A stretch of DNA of 64,000 nt, from the NCBI GenBank assembly GCA_905215525.1, contig CAJMQJ010000002.1, positions 186,001 to 250,000 on the forward strand, written 5' to 3'. This document shows, in pieces, positions 44,253 to 53,849 of the stretch (positions within the stretch are counted from its first letter, which is position 1; each line of letters opens with the position of its first letter). The translations under genes and the position numbers were made by a program. Under the pieces are notes generated by a model. That model did not search any database. It was not told the DNA's origin and saw only the letters and a list, made by a program, of their open reading frames with translations. The stretch comes from an uncultured bacterium (GTDB taxonomy: Bacteria > Actinomycetota > Coriobacteriia > Coriobacteriales > Coriobacteriaceae).

Positions 44253-45169
44253 GACAGTACACCCCACCTAAGTTCGGCACCCTGCAGGCCGGCAGCCCAG
44301 GCAGAAGCAGCCATGGCACGCTTGCCATCGGGCTTAACCTCGAGCAGTTCAACCGCGCCATCGGAAAGGCCCAAGTAAACACGCTTGCTCTTAACGGCAA
44401 CAGCGCCCTCGCCAAGCGACACATCGGCCGGCGCAGCATCGAGCACGCGAACCGTCTTGCCGGCAATCACGCAACGGGCGGGCGCGGTATCGGACGAAGC
44501 GAGCACATGGCGCACGCAATCGAGCGTCGCCATCTGCGGATCCAGACGCATCTCCTGCTTGGAAATCTTGGCGGCATGGGTAACAAGCGACTCATCCTGC
44601 TCAGTCCAAACAGCCGAGCCATCGGCAAGCGACGGCAGTGTATCGGCAAGCAACTTACCGCCAAGCTCACCAAGCTCCATGGTCAGTGCCTCGGCATGCT
44701 TACCGGCAACCGACGTAGAGGCCTGCGCACAATAAGCGCCCGTATCCACGCCATGCCCAATGCGCATAATGGAAACGCCAGCAACCTCATCACCAGCAAG
44801 AATGGCACGCTGAATGGGAGCAGCCCCACGCCAACGAGGCAGCAGCGAAGCATGAACATTCACAATACCAAGCGGCGCCATATGCAGCACCTCATCGGGC
44901 AAAATGCAACCATAGGCTGCCACACAGAAAATATCAGCCTGCGCAGCCTTGAGCACCTCAACAACCTCAGGCGTCATACGATTAGCCTCAATGACCGGCA
45001 ACCCCAGCTCCAGTGCCTTAGCCTTAACAGGAGACGGCTCCAACTTTTTACCACGCCCGCGAACAGCATCAGGACGAGTAACAACAAGCGTAATCTCATT
45101 CCCAGCCTCAACAAGCGAAGTCAAAGAAGGCACAGCAAAATCAGGCGTACCCATAAACACAATACGCAT
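44249..45169 (-). CDS. fmt: Methionyl-tRNA formyltransferase
   Basis: 306 residues. MRIVFMGTPDFAVPSL, VAAYGCILPDEVL (catalytic Asn region altered to GC), NVHASLLPRWRGAAPIQRA and the SIMRIGHGVDTG block identify Fmt. It formylates the initiator Met-tRNA with 10-formyl-THF. The typical SxLPxyRG loop is present. It is separated from def by about 330 bp with a large inverted repeat, unlike most genomes, where they are close. Confidence 0.94.
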   Translation of the reverse strand: MRIVFMGTPDFAVPSLTSLVEAGNEITLVVTRPDAVRGRGKKLEPSPVKAKALELGLPVIEANRMTPEVVEVLKAAQADIFCVAAYGCILPDEVLHMAPLGIVNVHASLLPRWRGAAPIQRAILAGDEVAGVSIMRIGHGVDTGAYCAQASTSVAGKHAEALTMELGELGGKLLADTLPSLADGSAVWTEQDESLVTHAAKISKQEMRLDPQMATLDCVRHVLASSDTAPARCVIAGKTVRVLDAAPADVSLGEGAVAVKSKRVYLGLSDGAVELLEVKPDGKRAMAASAWAAGLQGAELRWGVLS

Positions 45170-45386
45170 AAAAGTTAGTCTCCTCTCAATAACGAGCCGA
45201 GACGGCTACAAAAAAGCGTTCCTGGTCGCAAGCGCGCCCAGCCGCAAGAATAGTTCAACAGAAACAAATATACCCAAAAACAAAGAAAGAGCCGCATAAA
45301 AGCAGCCCTCCCAAGAAAGCACCTATCAGCGAAGACGCCCCTCCCTGGCCCGACGGCACCCGGGCGAAACGAAGAGCGACAACGTA

Positions 45387-45488
45387 GTCCCTGGGATGGG
45401 GCCCACACATATCGTCCCGCGCGCAGTTTCGCAGCAAAGCGAGAATGTTTGAGCACGGGATGATATGTGTGGGCCCCATCCCAGGGAC
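45387..45488. repeat. 33-bp-arm inverted repeat between def and fmt
   Basis: Arms 45387-45419 and 45456-45488 are inverse except for one C/T (a G-U pair in RNA), beginning GTCCCTGGGATGGGGCCC; 36-nt loop. It begins 11 nt after the def stop on the minus strand. The remainder of the 330-bp gap (45170-45386) is A-rich on the plus strand and shows no gene. Confidence 0.9.
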
Positions 45489-45499
45489 GGACAATTAAC

Positions 45500-46036
45500 C
45501 TACTCCGTCTCGCCCGGTCGAGCGCCGCGGGCCAGGGCGTCCTGGTACTCCTTGACGGCCTTGAGCCTCTGCATGGGCTTCAGTCGCTCGAACATAGTGT
45601 TGCCATGCAGGTGATCGATCTCGTGCTGCAGGCACACGCAGAACAGGTCGCCCGTAGCCTCGTAGCGAATCAGGTTTGCGTCCAAGTCGTACGCCTCTAC
45701 GACGACATGGTCGGGACGCTCGATCTCGCAGCTAATGCCAGGGATGGACAGGCAGCCCTCGCTAAACGGCACCAGATGGTCACTCTGCTCAACAATGACA
45801 GGGTTGATGAGCACGTACGGGTCGTAGTCGTTCTTGTCGCTGTAGTCGCAGTCAATGGTGACGAGCTGAATAAGCTCGCCGATCTGCGGAGCAGCCAGGC
45901 CGCAACCGCCGTTGTCGAACATCATCTTCTTCATCTTCTCGGCAAGCGCCTCGATCGCTGGGGTGATCTCCTCGATCACGGCGCACTCCTGACGCAGGCG
46001 AGGGTCGGGCGACAGTACGATTCCGTTGGCTTCCAT
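45500..46036 (-). CDS. def: Peptide deformylase
   Basis: 178 residues. The three family motifs are complete: GCGLAAPQIG, EGCLSIPG and QHEIDHLHG (metal Cys and two His). It removes formyl from nascent proteins. The ATG at 46036 has AAAGG 6 nt upstream; the ATG two codons earlier is too close to it. It lies 18 bp behind priA. Confidence 0.95.
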   Translation of the reverse strand: MEANGIVLSPDPRLRQECAVIEEITPAIEALAEKMKKMMFDNGGCGLAAPQIGELIQLVTIDCDYSDKNDYDPYVLINPVIVEQSDHLVPFSEGCLSIPGISCEIERPDHVVVEAYDLDANLIRYEATGDLFCVCLQHEIDHLHGNTMFERLKPMQRLKAVKEYQDALARGARPGETE

Positions 46037-46054
46037 GGCCATCCTTTCGGGTTG

Positions 46055-48508
46055 TTACATCAAATCATAGGCATCGACGTCAACGCTCACGCTCACGCCG
46101 CGCACAGAGCCCACCTCTTTGAGGCAGGCGTCGATATCATCAGAGACATGGTACCCCACAGGCGACTTCACAAGCAGATGGAAGCGGTAACGGTCCTTGG
46201 CTCTCTCGATTACACACGAAGCCGGGCCCAGCACCTGGGGCACGGCGCTCCCCGCCCGCAAAAAGTCGGGCGCGGCGGCATGCCAGCGGCGCTTAAGAAG
46301 CTTTGCAATGCGCCCGATATAATCCTGCGCATCGTCGCGGCTTGCCGACCACACCAAAATGTTAACCAGGCGCACGAACGGCGGATACAGTGCGTCGCGG
46401 CGCTGGTCCAGGTCGTAGTCGGTAAAGATCGAGCGATCGTGCTCGGCGACGGCGCGAATGACCGGATCCTCGGGCAGATACGTCTGGATGATGACCTCGC
46501 CAGGGCGATCGCCGCGACCGGCGCGACCGGCGACCTGCTCAAGCAAATCGTAGGCGCGCTCCCCTGCGCGGAAATCCGGCAGCTTGAGGGCGAAGTCAGC
46601 ATTGACCACACCCACGAGCGTGACCTCGGGAAAGTCAAGGCCTTTGGCGATCATCTGGGTGCCCAGCAACACGGCGCAATCGGCAGCATCGAACTGCTCG
46701 AGCAGCTTTTTGTGCGCATCCTTGCCGCGCGTGGAATCGGCATCCATGCGGATGATGGCGACGTCCTCGGGCAGCATCTGGTGCAGTGCGTCCTCGATCT
46801 GCTGCGTGCCCAGCCCCATTTTTGCCAGGTAGCGACTGCCACATTTGGGGCAACGACTCGTGGGCGCGGGATACGGCTGCACGCGCCAGGAGGATCCGCA
46901 TGTGTGACATTGCAGCGTGTGCGTGCGCTCGTGATACGTAAGCGCGGTGGAGCAGTGGTTGCAGGTGGGAACGCAGCCGCACTCGCGACACATCAGGAAC
47001 GGCGCAAAGCCACGGCGGTTATGCAGCAGCACGGCCTTCTCGCGGTGCTCTACAACGCGCTCCAAACCTTCCATCAGCGGTTTAGAGAACATTGAACGGC
47101 TACCGTGCGAAAACTCGCGGCGCAGGTCGGCAATGCGGACCTCGGGCAGCACGGCGTGTCCCGGGCGCTCGGGCATCTCGACGCGCGTCCAAGTGGTGCC
47201 GTTATACGTTCCACGGCGGCAGTGGTCGAGGGCCTCGGCCGAGGGCGTGGCGGAGCCCAACACGAGCGGGCAGCGGTAGCGCCGCGCCATCTCGGCCGCC
47301 ACCTCGCGCGCGTGGTAGCGCGGACTGGACCCCTGCTTGTAGCTGGTCTCGTGCTCCTCGTCAATGATGATGAGGCCCAGGTCGCCAAGCGGGCAAAAGA
47401 GCGCCGAACGTGCGCCGACGACCACGCGGGCCGCACCGCTGGCAACCATATCCCACTGGTCCAGGCGCTCGCCGGCCGAAAGCCGCGAATGGAACACGGC
47501 GACCGTCTCGCCAAAGCGCGAACGGAAGCGGCCGACGGTCTGGGCCGTCAGCGAAATCTCGGGCACCAGCACGCAGGCCGAGCGACCGGCTGCGAGCACG
47601 CGCTCGATGGCGGAGAGGTAAACCTCGGTTTTGCCGGAGCCGGTGACGCCGTCGACCAGCACCACGTCGCCATGAGCGTCCAGACGGGCGCGCTCAATCT
47701 GCGCGAGTGCCTGTTGCTGGCCACTGGTAAGGGAGACCGGCGCTTTGCCGCTTGCCGAGGACAGCGTGGTCTGCTCGCCGCAGCCACGCCAGGCGCGGCG
47801 CTCTTCCACCACCACAACGCCGCGTTTTTCGAGCGCCTTGATGGTCGCCGACATGCTGTTATAGAGAAGGTTGAGGTCGCGCGTCGTGACCGGTCCGCAC
47901 TGGAGCGCCTCGATGAGTTGGCGCTGGCGGACCGCGGTCTTGGGTGGCGTGTAGTCAAAGCCTTCGGGCGTAAGCATCACCCAGCGGTTTTGGATGGGTT
48001 TGACGGCTGGACGTTCAACCGTCCACACGCCGTCGTCGCCCTTGACCACACGCGGGCTGCCGCCCGGTGGCAAAAACAGGCGCAGGCACTCGGAAAGCGT
48101 CGCGACATACTCGCGGCTCATCCAGCGCGCAATGCGTGCAGCCTCGGCGGTAAAGAGCGGTTTGCTGAGGATGGCTTCGACAGGCTTGATGCGCGAAAGG
48201 TCAAGGGCGTTGTTGCCTTGCAGGTCGCCCAGCTCGGGCGCAATATCGACGATGTAGCCTGCGGCGGCACGGTTGCCAAAGTGGACCAGGACCGTCGATC
48301 CGACCTGGGCCTCGTTGGCAAGGGACTCGGGAATGCCGTAGGCGAATGGCTCGGACAGCGCTCGGGTAGGAATGTCGAGAACCACGCTCGCGTAGGCAGC
48401 GATGGGCTCAGGTGCAGGCTTAGGCTGAGCCGAGGCAGCGGCAGGCATGAGCTTCACCAGAGCCTCCTCCGGTTCCGGTGAACCAAACAGCGACAGTTGT
48501 TGAGCCAT
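46055..48508 (-). CDS. priA: Primosomal protein N' (replication restart helicase)
   Basis: 817 residues. The N-terminal 3'BD/WH parts precede a superfamily 2 helicase with Walker A LVDGVTGSGKTEVYLSAI, DEEHETSYKQG and a later QVAGRAGRGDRPG. A Zn-binding insert of eight Cys (CRECGCVPTCNHC, LQCHTCGSSW, RCPKCGSR) is complete. It reloads the replisome at stalled forks. No sign of damage. It heads the operon with def. Confidence 0.94.
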   Translation of the reverse strand: MAQQLSLFGSPEPEEALVKLMPAAASAQPKPAPEPIAAYASVVLDIPTRALSEPFAYGIPESLANEAQVGSTVLVHFGNRAAAGYIVDIAPELGDLQGNNALDLSRIKPVEAILSKPLFTAEAARIARWMSREYVATLSECLRLFLPPGGSPRVVKGDDGVWTVERPAVKPIQNRWVMLTPEGFDYTPPKTAVRQRQLIEALQCGPVTTRDLNLLYNSMSATIKALEKRGVVVVEERRAWRGCGEQTTLSSASGKAPVSLTSGQQQALAQIERARLDAHGDVVLVDGVTGSGKTEVYLSAIERVLAAGRSACVLVPEISLTAQTVGRFRSRFGETVAVFHSRLSAGERLDQWDMVASGAARVVVGARSALFCPLGDLGLIIIDEEHETSYKQGSSPRYHAREVAAEMARRYRCPLVLGSATPSAEALDHCRRGTYNGTTWTRVEMPERPGHAVLPEVRIADLRREFSHGSRSMFSKPLMEGLERVVEHREKAVLLHNRRGFAPFLMCRECGCVPTCNHCSTALTYHERTHTLQCHTCGSSWRVQPYPAPTSRCPKCGSRYLAKMGLGTQQIEDALHQMLPEDVAIIRMDADSTRGKDAHKKLLEQFDAADCAVLLGTQMIAKGLDFPEVTLVGVVNADFALKLPDFRAGERAYDLLEQVAGRAGRGDRPGEVIIQTYLPEDPVIRAVAEHDRSIFTDYDLDQRRDALYPPFVRLVNILVWSASRDDAQDYIGRIAKLLKRRWHAAAPDFLRAGSAVPQVLGPASCVIERAKDRYRFHLLVKSPVGYHVSDDIDACLKEVGSVRGVSVSVDVDAYDLM

Positions 48509-48540
48509 ACACCACCTCTAACGAGCGGACCTGAAAGGGG

Positions 48541-48642
48541 TGGGACAAAATAATCAGTAGTGTTTGTCCCATGGCCGATACGAGTGTCGAGCTTGTTGCG
48601 TCGCTCGAACACGGGACAAACACCACTGATTATTTTGTCCCA
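48541..48642. repeat. 30-bp-arm inverted repeat upstream of priA
   Basis: Arms 48541-48570 and 48613-48642 (TGGGACAAAATAATCAG start) with one mismatch and a 42-nt loop. It lies 32 bp upstream of priA and just after the gltX terminator. Confidence 0.9.
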
Positions 48643-48659
48643 GCAACCCACTCATCGGT

Positions 48660-48696
48660 ACAGAAACAAGAGCCCCGCTCGGGGTGAACGGGGCTC
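48660..48696 (-). terminator. Terminator of gltX
   Basis: On the minus strand GAGCCCCG/CGGGGCTC with an 11-nt loop followed by TTGTTTCTG, starting 23 nt after the gltX stop. Confidence 0.8.
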
Positions 48697-48719
48697 GAAT
48701 ACATACGTTTGCGCAGCTG

Positions 48720-50195
48720 CTACAGCGCCATCGTGCGGGCGCGGTCGATACGCGCCAGGCAGTCGTCGCGGCCGACGAGCGCCATGGTCTCGCCCAGCGG
48801 GGGGCTCACCATGTTGCCGCAGACGGCGACGCGCACGGCCTGGAACACCACGCGCTTCTTAAGGTCCATCTGCTCGGGCAGCGGCTCAAGCGCGGCGTCG
48901 ATGTTGGCAGCCGTCCACTCGTTCACGCCCTCGAGAGCGGCCTTGGCGGCATCCAGAATGGCACCCATGCCCTCCTTGGCCAGGCCCTTGTTGACGGACT
49001 TCTCGTCATACTCGAGCGTCTCGGCCGTAGCGAAGATGGGAGCGGCGACGGTCACGGCGTCGGCCGGCATCTTGGTGCGCGGCTTGACGATGGCGGCAAG
49101 CGCGTCGATCCAATCCTCGCCGTACTCGACATTACCCTCGATGAGACCCGCCTCGTGCAGCTCGGGAACCATGATCTCGTCGGCAAACTGAGCATCGGAC
49201 ATACCATTGATGTACTCGGCATTGACCCAGTCGAGCTTCTTGGGGTCGAAGGTAGCCGGGTTCTTGGAGATGCGGTCGAGCGAGAACTTGCTGGCAAGGA
49301 CTTCGCGCGGGATGATCGTAGTCTCGCCGTCGAGCGACCAGCCGAGCAGCGCCAGATAGTTGACGAAAGCGTCGGACAGGTAGCCGGCGTCGCGGTACTC
49401 CTCTACTGAGGTGGCGCCGTGGCGCTTGGAGAGCTTCTTGCCGTCGGCGCCCAGAATCATGGAGATGTGGGCGAACGTGGGCACGGGCGCGCCGAGGGCC
49501 TCGTAGACCATGACCTGGCGCGGGGTGTTGGACAGGTGGTCGTCGCCGCGGATGACATGGGTGATCTTCATCATGGCGTCGTCGACGACGGTCGCGAAGT
49601 TGTACGTGGGCGTGCCATCGGAGCGGAAGATGACAAAGTCGTCGAGCTCCTTGGCGTCGAAGGTCACCTCGCCGTGAACGGCGTCGTGGATGACGACGTC
49701 GCCGCGGTCCTCGGGCACCTTGATGCGCAGGACGTAGGACTCGCCGGCCTCGATGCGACGGCGGGCCTCCTCGGGATCAAGGTCGCGGCAACGGCGCTGA
49801 TAGCCCTGGAAGGGGTCCTTGCGCTCCTGCGCGGCCTTGCGATCGGCGTCGAGCTGCTCCTTGGTGCAGAAGCAGGGATAGGCCTTGCCCTCGTCCCAAA
49901 GCTTCTGGGCGGCCTGCTTGTACAGGTCCAGGCGCTCGGTCTGGGCGTAGGGGCCAAAATCGCCGCCCACCTCGGGACCCTCGTCCCAGTCCAGGCCCAG
50001 CCAACGCATGGCGCGCAGGATAATCTGCGTGTTCTCGTCGGTAGAGCGGGTGGGGTCGGTGTCGTCGATGCGCAGGATGAACGTGCCGCCGTTTGCACGG
50101 GCGAAAGCCCAGTTATAGATAGCGGTGCGGGCGCCACCGATGTGCAGCTTGCCCGTCGGTGAGGGTGCAAAGCGGACGCGAACGTCTGATGCCAT
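48720..50195 (-). CDS. gltX: Glutamyl-tRNA synthetase
   Basis: 491 residues. VRFAPSPTGKLHIGGARTA (HIGH motif as HIGG), RIDDTDPTRSTDENT and KLSKRHGATSVEEY (KMSKS) show a class I GluRS. The anticodon-binding C-terminal part is present and ends ARIDRARTMAL. ATG at 50195 has GAGGAG 7 nt upstream; longer frames start in the intergenic region. It is divergent from metK. Confidence 0.95.
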   Translation of the reverse strand: MASDVRVRFAPSPTGKLHIGGARTAIYNWAFARANGGTFILRIDDTDPTRSTDENTQIILRAMRWLGLDWDEGPEVGGDFGPYAQTERLDLYKQAAQKLWDEGKAYPCFCTKEQLDADRKAAQERKDPFQGYQRRCRDLDPEEARRRIEAGESYVLRIKVPEDRGDVVIHDAVHGEVTFDAKELDDFVIFRSDGTPTYNFATVVDDAMMKITHVIRGDDHLSNTPRQVMVYEALGAPVPTFAHISMILGADGKKLSKRHGATSVEEYRDAGYLSDAFVNYLALLGWSLDGETTIIPREVLASKFSLDRISKNPATFDPKKLDWVNAEYINGMSDAQFADEIMVPELHEAGLIEGNVEYGEDWIDALAAIVKPRTKMPADAVTVAAPIFATAETLEYDEKSVNKGLAKEGMGAILDAAKAALEGVNEWTAANIDAALEPLPEQMDLKKRVVFQAVRVAVCGNMVSPPLGETMALVGRDDCLARIDRARTMAL

Positions 50196-50284
50196 GGAAA
50201 TCTCCTCGATTGCAGGATGGATGTCTAACCGCATTAGTATAAAGCAACAAAGCAACCTCCGCACAAAGGGCACCGACACACTCA

Positions 50285-50378
50285 TTGGGGACAGACTTAA
50301 ATGACCAGTCACAAGGAGTGCCCCAACCTGCCGGCATTTAGGGACGTTCCTAAAAGGCCGGCAGAAAAGGAACGTCCC
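50285..50378. repeat. Nested and interleaved inverted repeats between gltX and metK
   Basis: TTGGGG (50285-50290) pairs with CCCCAA (50321-50326). Then CTGCCGGC (50328-50335), GGGACGTTCC (50341-50350), GCCGGCAG (50357-50364) and GGAACGTCCC (50369-50378) occur in the order A-B-A'-B', which allows a pseudoknot or alternate hairpins. It occupies the shared 5' region of the divergent genes. No known SAM riboswitch consensus was recognised. Confidence 0.65.
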
Positions 50379-50499
50379 CAAGTGCCGCAAGGGTGCGGAA
50401 AGGGTGTGAATGTTTGATTTACGCGCTATGATGTGCCATTGCATAGAGAGCCCGGCGGAATGGTAACGGTCGCTGGGACACGTTTTTGAAAGGACAATC

Positions 50500-51780
<1,281 letters not shown>

Positions 51781-51819
51781 GCTAACGAGAAAAGCCCCAG
51801 CCAAATAACAACGCACCAA

Positions 51820-51855
51820 AAGAAGTACCGCCCCCAAGCGGTGCTTCTTTTTTAT
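51820..51855 (+). terminator. Terminator after metK
   Basis: AAGAAGTACCGC pairs with GCGGTGCTTCTT (one wobble) with a 6-nt loop, then TTTTATT. Confidence 0.93.
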
Positions 51856-51947
51856 TAATCCGGTGGTGAAGATGCTTCGATATGAGTCTACGCTGCGTCC
51901 CTAGCTAATGAATTTTGCCATCTAGCAACTCCAACCATGTATCCTTA

Positions 51948-52069
51948 GTCCCGAGGGGCGGGGCATAAGGTCGATCGCGAGTTCCGCACGAGCCGGAGAG
52001 CACTTAATGTGCTCTCCGTGCGAGTCAGGACTGCCCGAGCAGGCGACCTTATGCCCCGCCCCTCGGGAC
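51948..52069. repeat. 26-bp-arm inverted repeat in the serine dehydratase leader
   Basis: Perfect arms 51948-51973 and 52044-52069 (GTCCCGAGGGGCGGGG start). The 70-nt centre contains another hairpin, GGAGAGCACTT/AATGTGCTCTCC. It ends 23 nt upstream of the start codon, just before the ribosome binding site. Confidence 0.9.
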
Positions 52070-52092
52070 GACGGAATAGAACAGGAGCGCAT

Positions 52093-53700
52093 ATGGCAGG
52101 CAAGCCGCAAACACTAGCTACGACCTCGGCATTCGAGATCTTGGGCCCCGTCATGGTCGGCCCCAGCTCATCGCACACCGCCGGCGCCCTGCGCTGCGCC
52201 CAAGTTGCCGCCAGCCTGCTGGAAGGCCGCATCACCAAAGTCACCTTTGGCCTGTGGAACTCCTTTGCCCACACCTACCGCGGCCACGGCACCGACCGTG
52301 CGCTCGTCGCGGGCATCCTGGGCCTCGACACCGATGACGAGAACATCAAGCAGGCCTTCGACCTCGCGCGCAAGCAGGGCCTCGAATATCACTTTGACAT
52401 CAAGGGCGACGACGCCTCCATCCATCCCAATACCGTCGACATCGACATGGTCGACGACACGGGCGCTACGGCACAGGTCCGTGGCGAGAGCCTGGGCGGC
52501 GGCAAGATGCGCATCAGCCGCATTAACGGCGTCGGCGTCGACATCTCGGGTATGTACTCCACGCTCTTCGTGGCGCACCAGGACGTCCCCGGCGTGCTCG
52601 CCGCGCTCACGAACCTGCTCGCCTACGCACACGTGAACATCGCCTTCTGCCGCACCTACCGCACCGAGGTGGGCGGTCAGGCCTACTCCGTCTTTGAGAC
52701 CGACGGCACGCCCGACGACACCGTCGTCCCCTTGCTGCGCAAGCTCGACAATGTCGATTACGCGACCTTTATCGAGCTCCCCGGTTCTGCCTCGTCGCTC
52801 TCCCCCGGCGTCTCGGCCAAAGAGATCTTCGACGACGGCGAGCAACTGCTCGATGCGTGCGAGGAACTGGGACTCAGCATCGGCGCCATCATGGCCCTGC
52901 GCGAGGCGCGTCTGACCGGCGAGGCCCACGCCGTTGCCGCCATGCGCCGCGTGCTCGACGTCATGCGCGAGGAGACCACGGCCCCCATCGTCAATCCGCA
53001 GCGCTCGCTCGGCGGGCTTATCGGCGGCGAGGCCAAGCTTGTCGATGCCACCGGCAGCAACGACCTGAGCTCCAATTTAATGGGCGCCGTCCAGACTGAC
53101 GCCGTGGCCCGCGCCATGGCCGTGCTCGAGCGCTCGGCCACGATGGGCGTAATCGTCGCAGCTCCGACGGCGGGCTCCGCAGGCGTCGTGCCCGGCTGCG
53201 TGCTGGCGCTCGCTGACCACCTTCAGCTCGACGACGAGCAGGTCATGGACGCGCTCTACAGCGCAGCCGCCATCGGCCTCAACCTCACCACGAGCGCCTG
53301 CGTCGCCGGCGCCGAGGGCGGCTGCCAGGCCGAGGTTGGAAGCGCCGCCGCCATGGCTGCCGCCGCGCTGGTGCAGATGCTCGGAGGCACGCCCGAGCAG
53401 GCGCTCGACGCCAGTTCCATCGCGCTGAGTAACCTATTGGGACTCGTATGCGATCCCGTAGGAGGCCTCGTGGAGGTGCCCTGCCAAAACCGCAACGCCA
53501 TCGGCGTGGCAGCGGCCTTTAGCTCGGCGCAGCTCGCCCTCGCCGGGATAAAGAGCCTGGTGCCGTTTGACCAGATGGCACATGTCATGCTCTCGGTGGG
53601 CCACGCCCTGCCGGCCACGCTGCGCGAGACGGCAAAGGGCGGCATCGCGCAGGCTCCGGCCGCACTTTCGGCCTGTGCAAAATGCGGTGTGTGCGGGTAG
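52093..53700 (+). CDS. L-serine dehydratase, iron-sulfur dependent, single chain
   Basis: 535 residues combining beta and alpha domains. The N-terminal part has GPVMVGPSSSHTAGALR and an ACT-like domain (DVPGVLAALTNLLAYAHVNI); the C-terminal part has SLGGLIGGEA, GSAGVVPGCVLAL and cysteines in CVAGAEGGCQAEVGSAAAM and CDPVGGLVEVPCQNRNAIG that would hold the 4Fe-4S cluster. It converts serine to pyruvate and ammonia. The protein ends CAKCGVCG, an extra Cys group. ATG 52093 with AGGAG 6 nt upstream is chosen over the long frame that begins in the inverted repeat. Confidence 0.93.
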   Translation: MAGKPQTLATTSAFEILGPVMVGPSSSHTAGALRCAQVAASLLEGRITKVTFGLWNSFAHTYRGHGTDRALVAGILGLDTDDENIKQAFDLARKQGLEYHFDIKGDDASIHPNTVDIDMVDDTGATAQVRGESLGGGKMRISRINGVGVDISGMYSTLFVAHQDVPGVLAALTNLLAYAHVNIAFCRTYRTEVGGQAYSVFETDGTPDDTVVPLLRKLDNVDYATFIELPGSASSLSPGVSAKEIFDDGEQLLDACEELGLSIGAIMALREARLTGEAHAVAAMRRVLDVMREETTAPIVNPQRSLGGLIGGEAKLVDATGSNDLSSNLMGAVQTDAVARAMAVLERSATMGVIVAAPTAGSAGVVPGCVLALADHLQLDDEQVMDALYSAAAIGLNLTTSACVAGAEGGCQAEVGSAAAMAAAALVQMLGGTPEQALDASSIALSNLLGLVCDPVGGLVEVPCQNRNAIGVAAAFSSAQLALAGIKSLVPFDQMAHVMLSVGHALPATLRETAKGGIAQAPAALSACAKCGVCG

Positions 53701-53721
53701 TGACCAAGAACGACTCGATAG

Positions 53722-53792
53722 TGGGACAAATGTCCCAGCTCTTTCGAATGCCACCGTTTCCGTACCACAAACAGCAGGGCAATCGCTATAAT
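53722..53792 (+). promoter_or_regulatory. Promoter region of the L,D-transpeptidase gene
   Basis: A consensus TATAAT at 53787-53792 lies 58 nt before the start; the -35 (about 53764) is poor. A short palindrome TGGGACA-AA-TGTCCCA at 53722-53737 is upstream and might be an operator. Confidence 0.5.
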
Positions 53793-53849
53793 GCAAGCCC
53801 AGTAAAAACACGATGAGCCGCAAGGCGAAATTCGAAGGATATGCATACG

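Noticed and set aside
50196..50499. SAM riboswitch before metK.
   Set aside because: No conserved SAM-I or other family core recognised; only inverted repeats are visible.
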